A DNA stretch of 64,000 nt from Steinernema hermaphroditum (GCA_030435675.1 CM059621.1:16926001-16990000), one strand, 5' to 3'; shown: positions 45,150 to 56,080, numbered from the stretch's first letter. The notes: generated by a model not told the origin, from the letters alone. A program made the numbers and translations.

Positions 45150-45420
45150 TTATTTCTTCCTTGCGGTCGGGAGTCCAAAAATTGAGATAAACTCATAAAC
45201 CGAGTCGACGCACGGAATTCTTTAGTAAAAGGCGAAAGAACTTCTCGGTTAACTGCGTCGACTCCAGAGACTGACGATCAGCCTTGGGAGACAGGCCCCA
45301 TGCAGACAAGACTGTCTGCGAAGAGCGGTGCGGTGTGTCTGCGACAGAGAAGGCAGAGAATTGTGGTCGGAGGTGTGAAATGTTTTATCCCGTCTCGGAC
45401 AAAATGAAAGAAATGTTTCC
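45150..45420 (-). repeat. Hairpin repeat family R1, copy 10
   Basis: Minus orientation, hairpin present, with the start of the linker (AAATGTTTCCGAAATTCATA) at its right end. The nearby tRNA-Asp at 45585 is in the wrong orientation to belong to the same composite. Confidence 0.83.
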
Positions 45421-45584
45421 GAAATTCATATGTGACATTTTCCCATACACTTTTGACGAAAGTGTCTAGCAAAAGTGTCAACGTCATTTTTAACGTTCCA
45501 AACGGTAATTTTCCCGTTTTTATTTGGCCACAGACTTATGAAAAAAAGCTTTAATCATCGATTTACGAAGAAGGAAAAATGTTA

Positions 45585-45656
45585 CTCCCCGGCCGGGAAT
45601 CGAACCCGGGTCTCGCACGTGACAGGCGCGGATACTCACCACTATACTACCGAGGA
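45585..45656 (-). tRNA. tRNA-Asp(GTC)
   Basis: 72 bases, intact cloverleaf, anticodon loop CTGTCAC, T-run terminator. Confidence 0.95.
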
Positions 45657-46436
45657 TACGCTGTTCGATGTTGCTGAATGGGATTTGTTCTGTCTTCCAG
45701 AGCATCAGAGGGGCTGTCTTTAGGCATGACTATCTGTTTAAAATAGTGGCGAATCAGAGTCTAAAAGAAAGCATCGAACATCTCGGATAAGAATGCGTCT
45801 CAGATCCGCTTACTTTTGCACTGTGGACGGCTTGTGATCGGGTTATTTTTTAATCTCATTTTAATAGGACAAAAACTTATGAGGGTTTAGACTAGACAAA
45901 TTTTATAACGATTATTTTCCTATTTAACTCAAAAAAAAACTATGTCATGTTACTACAAACTCACAGAAAACATTCCTACGTCTGGGAACAGTAGGTCAAT
46001 ACCTACACTTTTGTAATTTTACACCGAAAAAAGCGACAAAAAGGCGATACCACCCGGACGTGAAAGGTGCGGCGAAGGACAAAGCGGTAAACAGACGACA
46101 ACTACCGACTGACGGAGCAGAGTCGCAAACGATCGACGTTATCGTCGGCGGTCGTCCCGCCGGCGGCGACAACAAATCGATGGCCTCCATTCATCTTCCT
46201 CTTCTCCCCTGTTTTTTGGCCTCTTCGCTTGGATGTAATTCGGAGAACTTTTTGCCTCCTAGGCGCATTATCGCCACAAAAGCGGCGTCTTTCTGGTGGG
46301 GCGGAGGCTCTCCGCCACCGCCGCCGCCGTCGCTCTCGGCGAACGCGATACGCCCAAAACAGTCGCGCGTTCTCTCCGGTCGCCGAGCACATTCCTCTCT
46401 CTCCTCAGTCGCCTCCGACTACTTTCTTTCTCTTTA
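45657..46436. other. Upstream region of the Hippo kinase gene
   Basis: The stretch 45760-45850 resembles 41640-41730. The GC-rich part at 46120-46440 probably contains the kinase promoter. Frames here overlap on both strands and are not supported. Confidence 0.35.
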
Positions 46437-46442
46437 CAGGTC

Positions 46443-49400
46443 ATGGCCCAGGCGGCGGCGCCGATACGCTCGGAACCTCAGAGGTGAGTTCGTTAATCAT
46501 ATGTGCGAGCCATTGTTACTGGGAAGCGATGCACTTATCGATCGATTTTTGTTGATTTTTTGTGAGTCAGAGTGGGGTCTCTTTTCTTCGGCGGTCGATT
46601 CCGATCTTTATTGGCTTTGATCGCTGGAAAGTGATAGGCACTGTTCGATTTACAAAGGGTTTCTTTCAAAAAATGAGGCCCTTCTTATGATGGTCATGCT
46701 GGTTCAGTTTCGTTAAATGAGGCACATATTAAAGTCTGTCATTCGTAGTAACGAACTATCTCACTTAGCATAGTGTTTCACTTATTAAGTTCTGAGACAA
46801 TCTTCAAGTTTGAAAAATTCACAATTATTGTCAAGGGGATGCGGAGATAAACCAACTCAAAATCGCTTTTTGGAACACATGCTTAATTGGCAGTTTTGAT
46901 CCAGACATTCTGGATGGATCTTATGCTGGTCGTCTGGCAGAACTGATCATCTAACTGATTTAAACTCTATCTGACCCTTTTTTCGAACGAACAATCTTCT
47001 AAATGCAAATTATGAAGACTTTCTACACTAAGCTGTCTGAAAAGGACTGTCTTGGCTTGGGCAGAGCAAAGTTCTGGAATGGAAACAGTAGGGATTTACC
47101 AAACTTATAGCCCGCACTGTACAATCCAGATTTAGAGACTAGACTATGGTTCATAGGCCGTCTCTTTTAATTTCAAAGCTAGTGGGCTCTGTTCAAGAAT
47201 TCTGCACACGAAATTAATTCTTGGACATAGCTGGATAGTGCAGTTATATCTTTTTGGACACTCCTTTCATAGACCTTGAGGACAAACTCACGAATTCTCT
47301 GGGACAAATGCGTCTCTCGGGGTCTTCGATATCTCTCTGATGACCAACTGAACTAAAGTCGGTTTAGAGACGTTCTCGAATTTCGAGGTGCACATTAGAG
47401 ACTTTTCTTTCATAAAAACAATCCGAAGTGTAAAACGTCAATTGTGTTACAATGAGCACAAAAGTACAAAGCAGTCAGCAGACCAAATCGATTTTTACGA
47501 AGGCTGTTGTGAGTGCATGTTTTGGTGGCGATCGATAAAGGTCGAAATTGATTGAAAAGTAATCGCAATGTCAACATCAGAGATGGGCTGACGGTCGAGC
47601 CGTATATCCCTATCAGCCGTTCAACCGGTTGGCCAGCCGACTCACAAGGGAAAGCATCGAAGTGCCAGATGAGGATAGGGCTGAGATTTGATGAAGTGGT
47701 AGAGACTCAGCCGATTCGTGAGCCGTCAACCGGTTGAACCGTGCCCATCTCTGTTCAACACTAATAAGTGCAAAAACGAGATGGTGATCTGGCTGGGTCC
47801 TCTTTTAAGATACTTTTCTAAGATACTTTTCGATGAAGAATTGAGGGGAAGATCCAAAACTGCATTGAGTTCACGGTTACATGGATATTAAAAAGAAACA
47901 AAAAATCAGTCCTAAAATCCTATCTTTCAGCGACCGCTTCAAGCTTGACTCGGCGTCGCTCAACAAACAACCCGAGGATGTCTTCGATATCGTCGGAAAA
48001 CTCGGAGAAGGGTGAGCATTTCCCCATGGATCTCTCCTCACCTCATGATCACTTCAGTTCCTATGGCTCCGTGCACAAGGCGATCCATCGAACAACTGGT
48101 CACATCCTTGCCGTCAAGAAGGTGCCCGTGGACACCGATCTCCAGGAGATCATCAAAGAGATCACCATCATGCAGCAGTGCGACAGTCCCTACGTCGTCA
48201 AGTACTACGGGTCGTATTTCAAGAATTCGGACTTGTGGGTAAGTTCTTGCGATCAATTTCGCTAATTGGAAAACATCAAAGTTCAAAAGTCTTCGTGTGT
48301 GGTTGGAAAGAGGCTTAGAAGTACGATCTGCCATATACATAGATAAAGAAAACATAAACATAGGGTAGAGATCGATGTTCGGTGGCCTTTGTGAGTTTAA
48401 AGGTCATCGGTTCTTTTCTATTGGTTTCATGGGTGGTTCTGATCTTGAACAGCTCTTGTTTCAAAGCTCCTTGTCACATATGAAACGACTCAATGTAATC
48501 ATCGCCTTCTTCAGATCGTGATGGAATACTGTGGAGCCGGCTCCGTCTCCGACATCATGCGTCTCCGCCGAAAGACCCTCGCCGAGCCCGAGATCCGCGC
48601 GATCCTCCGGGACACCCTCAAAGGCTTACAGTACCTGCACAGTCTGAAGAAGATCCACCGCGACATCAAAGCCGGAAACATCCTCCTCAACATGGAAGGC
48701 CACGCGAAACTGGCCGACTTCGGCGTAGCCGGTCAGCTGACCGACACGATGGCCAAGAGGAATACGGTCATCGGAACGCCGTTCTGGATGGCTCCCGAGG
48801 TGATCCAGGAAATCGGTTACGACACCAAAGCGGACATATGGTCGCTGGGCATCACGGCTATCGAGATGGCCGAAGGACGACCGCCCCACGCCGACATCCA
48901 TCCCATGAGGGCGATTTTCATGATCCCCACGAAACCGCCGCCGTCTTTCAAGAATGCCGAGGATTGGTCGCCTGAATTTGTGGCATTTATCAGCGAGTGT
49001 CTGGTTAAGGAACCGGAGCAGAGGACTACTGCCGACTACCTTCTTGACGTGGGTGCAAGCGGCTCCTGCAGTCTATCCAGGTCTATGTTTCAGTTGGACT
49101 TCATCACAAACGCTCCGGGTCCTGATGTGCTCCAAGAAATGATCAAAGACTCCCAGGAAATCGCGGCTTCCTTCTTGCTGAATCAGGAGACATCGGTAAG
49201 ACTGGACCTTTACTAGACAGGACCATGAATTCCTCTAGGATTCTGAAGCGAATGACGCCACGATGGTGCAAAAGGAGGGAACTCTGGTGGTGTCAGAAGA
49301 GACCGACGAAGGCACCCTCGTAAGACACAGTACTACTTTGGTGTCGGGTGGGTCCATGCCCGGATGGGGTTGAAAGGATTACGGTATTTAGAAGGTATCG

Positions 49401-50223
49401 CAGCCATGACAGAGCAAGCGCAGCAGTTGACGATTAACGAAAATGGAAATACGGGAACGATGGTCGCCAGCAAGGCGGACTACTTGCCTTTCCGTAAGAT
49501 ACCTTGGATCGTTAGACATAGGAACCGCCATGAGTCCAGATTTTTACCCCTTCCTTTCGGGGTCAAAAAAACGCTTTTCTCTGCCTTCGCAGAAAGGTCG
49601 ACTCGCTTTATGAGTTGATCTCAATTTTTGGACTCCCGACCGCAAGGAAGGGATAATATTCTGGATTCGTGGCGGACATTCATGGATCACATAGGCATAA
49701 AATGCTAAATTATTACTTACTGCTGATTCGGTTAGAATAATGTGAGAAGCGAGAAAAGTGAAATGCCTTAATTATTACCAACAAGTCCTAATCAGACGAT
49801 TCCCTACACCGTGTTTTCTTCTAGAAAGCATGGAACAGTCAGAACACATTTACGTAAACGGCGCCGTCGGGGCACTCGAAGCCAACGCGAACGCCTTCAG
49901 TAAAATCGCCGAAAACGCGAATGAGGGCATCGGCGAACTCTCTTCATCCTCCTTCACCACCGCCTCTTCTGGAGATGACGCCGCCATGTTCTACAACTAC
50001 AACAACGGATCCGAGTTCCAGTTCGTAAGTGTCTGTCCTATCAACGCACCCTCGAGCTTCGCCCTTTCAGCTCCAAAATCTAACGAACGAAGAGCTGGTC
50101 CGTCGGAAGGCGTGCCTCGAGGCGGAGATGGACGCTGAGATCGAGGAACTTCGTCGACGATACCAGACGAAGCGGCAACCGATTCTCGACGCCATTCAAA
50201 TGAAGAAGAACGGTGTCATGTGA
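46443..50223 (+). CDS. cst-1: Hippo pathway kinase, MST1/2-CST type, with SARAH domain
   Basis: Nine exons: 46443-46483, 47931-48011, 48058-48238, 48515-49048, 49094-49195, 49239-49347, 49392-49493, 49825-50024, 50071-50223, giving 500 residues (human MST1 has 487). Kinase landmarks are GEGSYGSVHKAIH, the ATP lysine in ILAVKKVPVD, ME-YCGAGSVSDIM, the catalytic HRDIKAGNILLN, DFG in LADFGVAGQLTD, and GTPFWMAPEV. A linker with GTLVVSE and GTMVAS threonine motifs follows. The SARAH dimerisation helix is LQNLTNEELVRR to RRRYQTKRQPILDAIQMKKN. It phosphorylates LATS/Warts-type kinases and controls growth and stress responses. A leader acceptor (TTTACAG, ending 46439) precedes the ATG. Intron 1 is 1.4 kb and carries an hAT-like element, and intron 7 carries a truncated R1 copy. 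Intron 4 (45 bp) keeps the frame if retained. Confidence 0.97.
47578..47753. mobile_element. hAT-like MITE in kinase intron 1
   Basis: Starts CAGAGATGGGC and ends GCCCATCTCTG, an exact 11-bp inverted terminus of the kind seen in hAT transposons. Flanking 8-mers GTCAACAT (47570-47577) and TTCAACAC (47754-47761) match at six of eight positions, as expected for an aged 8-bp target duplication. 176 bp, non-coding. An internal pair (CAACCGGTTG) adds symmetry. Confidence 0.8.
49560..49657 (+). repeat. Hairpin repeat family R1, truncated copy 11
   Basis: Only the right part remains (TCGACTCGCTTTATGAGTT to AAGGAAGGGATAAT), without the left hairpin arm. It lies in intron 7 of the Hippo kinase gene in sense orientation. 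Confidence 0.8.
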
Positions 50224-50283
50224 GAATTGGGAAATTTTGTGTAAATATGTGTTTGACAGATGGACGCACAGTTTAATAAAACA

Positions 50284-50410
50284 CTACATATACAGTAGGG
50301 ATGCACCCGGTTCCGGTTCCGGTTCCGGTTTTTCCGGTTTTTCCGGTTTTCCGGCTTTTTTTGCGCCGGAATTCCGGTTCCGGTGCCGGTTTTTTTTTCG
50401 TTCCGATGCA
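50284..50410. repeat. CCGGTT/CCGGTTTTT simple repeat
   Basis: Tandem GGTTCCGGTTCC units grade into TTTTTCCGG units. The entry sequence GGGATGCACCCGGT also occurs at 5357, where no array followed. Confidence 0.8.
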
Positions 50411-50473
50411 TAGAACTTTTCGAATCGCCGACGTGACTGACTGTAACCTATTGTGAAAGAAAAAAATCGAAAA

Positions 50474-50545
50474 GCCACCGACAGGGATCGAACCCGCGAC
50501 CCGCGCATCGCAGTCAGATAACTTACCGACTGAGCCAAACGCACG
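50474..50545 (-). repeat. tRNA-like sequence (SINE head or tRNA pseudogene)
   Basis: On the minus strand, TGGCTCAGTCGGTAAG (A-box region) and GGTTCGATCCC (B-box) are well placed. The anticodon arm cannot be folded with five pairs and a seven-base loop, so no functional tRNA is predicted. Confidence 0.6.
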
Positions 50546-51153
50546 TAGAGGACGGGGCTCGTCGCTTTCAGTGATATAGAAGTGCCGCTCAGGAACAGAT
50601 TTCAGAATGCGCGTTTCTCACATTTTTTACAGGTCGGAGCAATTTTGAAGTGTAATCCAAAAGTTTTTGATTGAACTAGCGCCAGTTGAAGGAATTTAGA
50701 TTAAGGATTAAGCTACCTGGTTTCAGGAAACCTTAATTGAGGCGAGATATACAATATATATACAATATACAGGGTATAAGTCTTGAAAGTCGAGTTTTGT
50801 GAACGCATAGCGGAAGTGAACCGGTGAATGAGTCTCTGTGTGGCTCATTGCGAACGTGCCTGATTTGTAAACCGCTCGGTGTTGCGTGGTTCGACGCCGG
50901 CCTCAGAACTCATTTTGTGTGAAACTGGCCGTTCCTCAGCGATCATTCCGACCGCTCCTATTTCATCTATCACCTGTAAACTCTGTACGAGTGTTGGACC
51001 AACTTTGGCTCTTATAAGCTGAGGAGATATAGTTTTTTACATGAACGAATTTTGAACTTCTTTCAGAGAGTCACGAACTGAAGAATGAACGCCTTTCCAT
51101 GTCCTTTCAATATTATGCCGACAACATTCGATTTTATTCACGTCGTATGGCAT
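50546..51153. other. Intergenic stretch with a SINE copy
   Basis: 50830-50930 carries the second SINE family on the plus strand (GTGTGGCTCATTGCGAACGT, then GGTTCGACGCC), related to 19440-19590. The rest shows no coding pattern. Confidence 0.45.
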
Positions 51154-52326
51154 TCATTCGTTTCGAAACGTAACTTCGGTGCACCGCTGTCCTGCCGTTC
51201 CGTGCAAGATATAACTCGTTCTGCCGACAAAATCTACTTCAAAAATCCGCCCTCCTTTAAGCGTTATTCTAGTTTTCTTGTTCATAGCTACATGTTTGCG
51301 TGTGCATCGTGCAACCTGAAATGCTTTCCTTATCGGATGATTTTCTACCGTTTCTAACCTTTAGTTTCCCAAACTCAATATTGAATCCGGTATCGTCAGG
51401 GTGTTTCTTAAAGGCGATAGGCTGCTTTTTGAAACCTCCAAATTCGTCGTTCGTATAGGTTCCCGTCTTGTAATCGTTGTCAGAGGAGATCTGAAATCCC
51501 GTCATGTTCGCAAGCTGTGCCAAGACCGATGCGTCCATTCCGATTTTGATGTTAAACTTGATGCGTCCATTGGAGGAGGATCGCTTGATGATAGTAATGT
51601 AGCTTTTCTCTGGGCTATAGGCGTGCGCATGCCATTGTATCTATAACGGACTGGTTAGAGGGGTGGTGGTGCCCGAACTCTACCTGAATACCATCCCTGT
51701 GCCACTCAAGACGTCCTGCCGTGTCGATAGTACGACTACATCCACATGCCCTTTGGAAAACGTCGGTTAAAATCCGGGGGCCGTTCTTTAATTGGAAAAA
51801 GGTGTTCGCCACCCACGGTTTATCTTCTATTTCTTTAAGTTTTGTCTTTAAGAGCTTGTTCTCTTTTCGGAGGTCTTCTACTTGTTTTTTAAGGTTGGAC
51901 ATCTCGATATCGACTTCGAAAGAGCCTTGTTTTGCCTTAACACAACATAATCTAGCTGGATAAGGACCACCTAGCGACCAACTTTTCGATCTTTCCCATC
52001 CTTTCCGACATCACTTCTATTCGGACGACTTTTCGTTTTACGCCGTTTACAAATCTAGAAATCGTACATCCATGGCGGATAGGTTAGGTACCTCTTGAGC
52101 TTTTTTCGGACGTTCTGCATAAAGAATGTTAAAATCAGTGCCATCCAGTTCGTCCAGAAGATCATCAGTCGGCTTCCGGTCGCTTGCTTCCTTTCCAAGT
52201 GCTTCGAACCGCTAGAATATAAGTCTAGTTGAAACTGTCGCCGAACTTTATTACCTCATCGGTCTCTCTTTTCTGCTCCTTTAAAGCCTCCTTCAGATCG
52301 TGTATCTCTTTTAGGAGATCATCCAT
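51154..52326 (-). CDS. Nematode-restricted coiled-coil protein, paralogue B
   Basis: Six exons: 52255-52326, 52092-52211, 51983-52054, 51684-51935, 51359-51640, 51154-51315, giving 319 residues. All introns are 37-47 bp. The N-terminal 120 residues are charged and predicted coiled coil (DDLLKEIHDLKEALKEQKRE; SNLKKQVEDLRKENKLLKTK). A globular part with ACGCSRTIDTAGRLEW and IQWHAHAYS follows, then a basic C-terminal segment. The gene aligns along its length with the gene at 54300-55559: GCGCEAMIDQYDRIEW corresponds to ACGCSRTIDTAGRLEW, and the last three exon boundaries coincide. No known domain was recognised. A TTCAG acceptor at 52349-52350 supports the start. The reading frame is open throughout, so it is probably functional. 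Confidence 0.75.
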
Positions 52327-52489
52327 GTCGTCAGGTTCGATTGCGAATCTGAATGACAGAAGATGCAAAGCTCTCTGTTCACACCTTCACACTTTCATTC
52401 AATCGATAATGGAATCAATAGCCAATCTTTATGCTAGACATCGCATATAAATCGGGAAACAAACTACACTACCTTATTCAGCATGCCAA

Positions 52490-54110
52490 ATTACCTATAA
52501 GTGGCCCGAATGTCACTCGAAATGGTCACCTTTTGCACCGATACAGGGCTGAAGATGGAAATTATGCCGAGGGTTTCCAGACTAGTTTCTCCCTAAACCT
52601 TCAGAGCTCGGTGCCTGGACACTTGCGCCCCAGACATTTGCGCCCCGAACATTTGCGCCCCGGACATTTGCGCCCCAAACACCGTCTTCAGGGAAAACGT
52701 GATGGGACCTTTCTGACGGTACCCACCGTGGTTTTCACTCCTTTTTTCGGTTTGATGACAGCTCATACCGGGACAGCTCATATAACATCGTACATTTCAC
52801 AGCACTTTTTAGGTTTTTTTTTTGCAAAAGTGTGGCTGCACGCTTTGTAGCTATCCTTGCGGTCCAACGTGTCTTATAAGTGCTACTTAAGTCAGCAGCT
52901 TCACGCACTTTGCAGCATTATACCTTGCAGTGTTACATAGTTTGCAGTGTCTTAAATTTTGCATTTGAAATAACATACACTTACATATACAGGGTGCGTA
53001 ATAAATACTGTAAGTTAACCAACTTTTCAATTTATCTTGATTTTTCGGTAATTTTTGTACCACTTCTGTTGTTATATTCGTATTCCTCGTCCTTTTTTGA
53101 TCTAGGATTGTTGTTCCCCCTACATTTCTCCTTGCCCCTTAGATAAAATGCTATCCCAAAATTACAAGTCCAGAGTTTTGTGAAATGCTTTTATGAGACA
53201 GGTAGGATACAGATTTCCCAAATAGGTAAAAGAACTAGAACAGCCCGAAAAGCAATGAACAGAGCAGGATCAAGCGGAATCGGGTCGAGCCTAAGTCAAG
53301 CCTAGATATTAGCCCTTGCACGAAAATGAATACTGGGCTCGCTTAGCTCGCCTGCAATCTCTAATATTTAGTTAGAAGCCAAAGCCAAGCCTAGATCTAG
53401 GACATATGCAACAAGCATATAAGCTCGCTTCAACCTCAGATGTCTAGACATGAATATGAAAACCCTGAACACATCGTATACATTTGCATGCATCAACAAG
53501 GAGTGAAAACCACGGTGGGTACCGTCAGAAAGGTCCCACCGCGTTTTCCCTGAAGACGGTGTTTGGGGCGCAAGTGTCCGGGGCGCAAATGTCTGGGGCG
53601 CAAATGTCCGGGGCGCAAATGTCTGGGCGCAAATGTCTGGGGCGCAAATGTCTGGGGCGCAAATGTCTGGGGCGCAAATGTCCTAGTACCCAGAGCTCGC
53701 TTCAGCGAGTCGACAGTGGCGTGGCTTCTTCGCCATTCCTTCTTCTCTAGAATGTCGAAAATTGGGGGTTCAGATCCGGCGAGTTGGCCAGCCAGATCTT
53801 CTTGGTCCTCATCGGTATTCATGTGGTCCTCGCAGAAGGCCATTGCTGATTTCGATCCGTGGGCAGGCGCTCAGCCCTGCTGGAACACCCAGTCTTTGTC
53901 CGTGAAGTGTTTTTCCACTTGACCATCATTGGGTGCAGTTTCAGGTCCTTGCATATGTCAGGATTTGATTTCCCAGCACGGTGCAGTTTTTCGGAGCCCA
54001 TTTTTTGTGCATAACAGTGAATGCCAGTCTCAACAGAAGTGAATAATGGGTAAAAAGAGTCGATAAACACGATGAAAACCGGTGATTCAAAAAGCATTCG
54101 GAAATATGGC
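52490..54110 (-). mobile_element. Mariner-type transposase relic, split by a later insertion
   Basis: The minus-strand pieces 53691-54110 and 52490-52620 resemble the C-terminal half of a mariner transposase: a HFTDKDWVFQQ stretch followed by APAHGSK, then IFDILEKK, HATVDSLKRAL, and after the insertion a segment with ETSLETLG. Stops and frame changes are present (for example a stop after WVFQQG and a shift in the region corresponding to SPDLNP). The N-terminal part and the terminal repeats were not found. It is inactive. Confidence 0.72.
52621..53690. mobile_element. Non-autonomous DNA transposon with array-like inverted ends
   Basis: 1070 bp. Both ends consist of tandem units of about 15 bp (GGGGCGCAAATGTCT), four at the left end and eight at the right, followed inward by an inverted repeat of about 80 bp (GTGAAAACCACGGTGGGTAC and onward). 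CAGAGCTCG occurs immediately outside both ends (52612-52620 and 53691-53699), which fits a 9-bp target duplication. The interior has no transposase. Nine-base duplications and long inverted ends suggest a Mutator-like element, but no family was identified. Confidence 0.8.
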
Positions 54111-54299
54111 GAAAAAAATTCAGCTTACTGGTTCAACGCCCTATGTATGGTATTAACCTGATACGACACTCTGTCATTGAGAGCATAATACTAAGTAATA
54201 TTCTAAGCAATCTTGAATCTTTCTAGGATCTTTGACTTTCGCTAACCTCAACCAATCTCTTTATGTGGCACACACATCATCAAATACAATATTTCACAC

Positions 54300-55559
54300 T
54301 TAATCGACGTCGTTCATCTTAACCTTTAGACAAGCTGCTTCGCTCCTTTTGTGCACGATATAGGACTCCCCTCTGGCGTTGTCTACAATCAAACTGTGCT
54401 TTCCATCTCCGAAAGTCACATGAGTGACTTTCTTCGAGGTCCGCTTTATCTAAAAGCAATCTCCATGCAAAGTGTCGATGAAGACAGCCTACCGTGACCA
54501 CACCCAAATCCACGCAGAACCCTTTTTCGTCGCCGTCCAGCGACTTGTACTTGAAGAACTTCTGCCCAGCATTAGCGCTAAAACCTATGAGGGAGTATTC
54601 GTTAAGTCTGTCTATGTCGTCGTAGAATCCCTCGGTGAATGAGTTGTCTTCGTTTACGACGACTCCTTTGGAGCCGACGCCCGCTTTGATGTGGAAGTCG
54701 TGGTTGAGGACGACGGTCCACTTGGAAAAGAGGGACGAGTTCTCGATCGAGATGGTGCGCGTGAGGTGGGACCACTGGATCTGGAAGGAGGAGGCTTGGG
54801 AACGTGTTCGTTCTGACATCTTCTGTGTCTGTCAGCCGGGCAGATACTGTATAGACAATGACAGTCATCCTAGCGGTGGAAATCGGTGTGAAGCCGTTGG
54901 AAACCACATAGATAGAATGACTGCCACTGTCTGTAGTACTTGTCTATCCGACAAATTTCTCTCTTATCCAGAGATGCCAACTGAGCTGGACCCACGACCC
55001 TAGTCGGCATCTCTGCTCTTATCACGACCTCCCTTGGAGTCTATCAGACAGACACCGAAAAGGCGTCTCATCCATCCCTACCACTGAACATCGACTTACC
55101 TTCACACTCCCTCTCTTCCATTCGATTCTGTCGTACTGGTCGATCATCGCCTCGCAGCCACATCCCAGCCCCTTCTTAGCCTTGTATTGCACCGGGACCA
55201 TGTCCGTCACCGCCTCGAAGTACTTCTTCCCGCTGGCGATCTTCTTGTAGAACTCACACTCCTTCTCCAGCGTTCGTTTGTCTTTCCGAAGTTTCTCCAC
55301 TTCTGCTCTCAACTCCTTTATTGTCATCTCCGAGTCGCTGTCATAATGTGGGTGGTGCGGGCGACCACCATCCCTTTCTTGATTCTCTAGATGGGCTTCC
55401 TCCAGAATCAAAACTTCCCTGAGCTCGGAGATTTCCTCTTGGAGTTTCGCGGTGTTCTAGACGAAAAAGTAGTGCTGAAGAAGGGCAGGTACTTACAGAT
55501 TCGTGCTGGAACTCGAGTTGATCGAGGCGCTCCCGAAGTCTATGGTTCAGGTCGGCCAT
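54300..55559 (-). CDS. Nematode-restricted coiled-coil protein, paralogue A
   Basis: Four exons: 55497-55559, 55100-55456, 54493-54780, 54300-54449, giving 285 residues. It starts MADLNHRLRERLDQLEFQHE. A coiled coil of about 100 residues (TIKELRAEVEKLRKDKRTLE) leads into KYFEAVTDMVPVQYKAK and GCGCEAMIDQYDRIEW, then IQWSHLTRTISIENSS and a C-terminal part ending KMNDVD. It shares the exon layout and sequence of paralogue B, which has two additional short N-terminal exons. Intron 2 (319 bp) contains a copy of the dispersed repeat seen at 8600-8790. Function unknown: no signal peptide or membrane span, so probably intracellular. Confidence 0.75.
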
Positions 55560-55703
55560 TGTGAAGACGGAATGGTGTGGAATGGCGACGTCGGTTTGTG
55601 TGGGAAGGTTTTTGAAATGTGTGAACTTGGCACATTTGTGTCGAGGAACATAGAGCCGACGCTGCTTTAGGGTACAGTGGATGTCAAAGGCACCACTAAC
55701 AGG

Positions 55704-55775
55704 TCCCAAGTGGTCTAGTGGTTAGGATTCGTGGCTTTCACCCACGCGGCCCGGGTTCGATTCCCGGCATGGGAA
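55704..55775 (+). tRNA. tRNA-Glu(TTC)
   Basis: 72 bases. Anticodon loop CTTTCAC, A-box TGGTCTAGTGG, B-box GGTTCGATTCC. Acceptor stem TCCCAAG pairs with CATGGGA except for one A-A. A T-run (CTTTTTTTC) follows as terminator. It sits about 145 bp upstream of paralogue A. Confidence 0.95.
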
Positions 55776-56080
55776 AGACTTTTTTTCTCCTTTTCTCCAA
55801 TTCTCTTTTTATTAGTTCTCGTTCATTTCATTGATCACAGCCGTACATGTTGACCATCCATGTCGCATTGTGAAAAGGAGATGAGATTTGGGAGGTCATT
55901 GGGCGCCTCGGTCGGACGGAATTCGCCAACCACGTAGGAAGCACTGTAGCACAATAAGACCGACAGCGCTCAGCATAAACATCGACTACGACGGACGCAA
56001 AACTCATATTTATTTAACTAACACTACCTGCTACTTCAGATCTACTATATGTCGCAGTAACAATTAACCTAACGGTCGAA
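55776..56080. other. Short intergenic gap
   Basis: GGACGGAATTCGCCAACCAC and ACAATAAGACCGACAG near 55915-55965 resemble part of the EMC5 exon (ATTCGCCAGCCACGTAGGAT at about 57377), suggesting a decayed fragment of that exon downstream of NDUFAF6. Confidence 0.4.

Noticed and set aside
46060..46620. A 186-codon frame upstream of the Hippo kinase
   Set aside because: It overlaps the kinase first exon and donor in another frame, and open frames exist on both strands in this GC-rich promoter region.
15302..49657. R1 repeats as a CRISPR-like or tandem array
   Set aside because: Copies are dispersed over 34 kb on both strands without regular spacing, and the window is eukaryotic.
50474..50545. A functional tRNA
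   Set aside because: A and B boxes are good but no anticodon stem-loop can be formed, so it is listed as a tRNA-like repeat.
53484..53750. A repetitive G-A-Q-M-S protein
   Set aside because: The frame is produced by the 15-bp tandem array in the end of a transposon. The opposite end gives the same string in inverted orientation.
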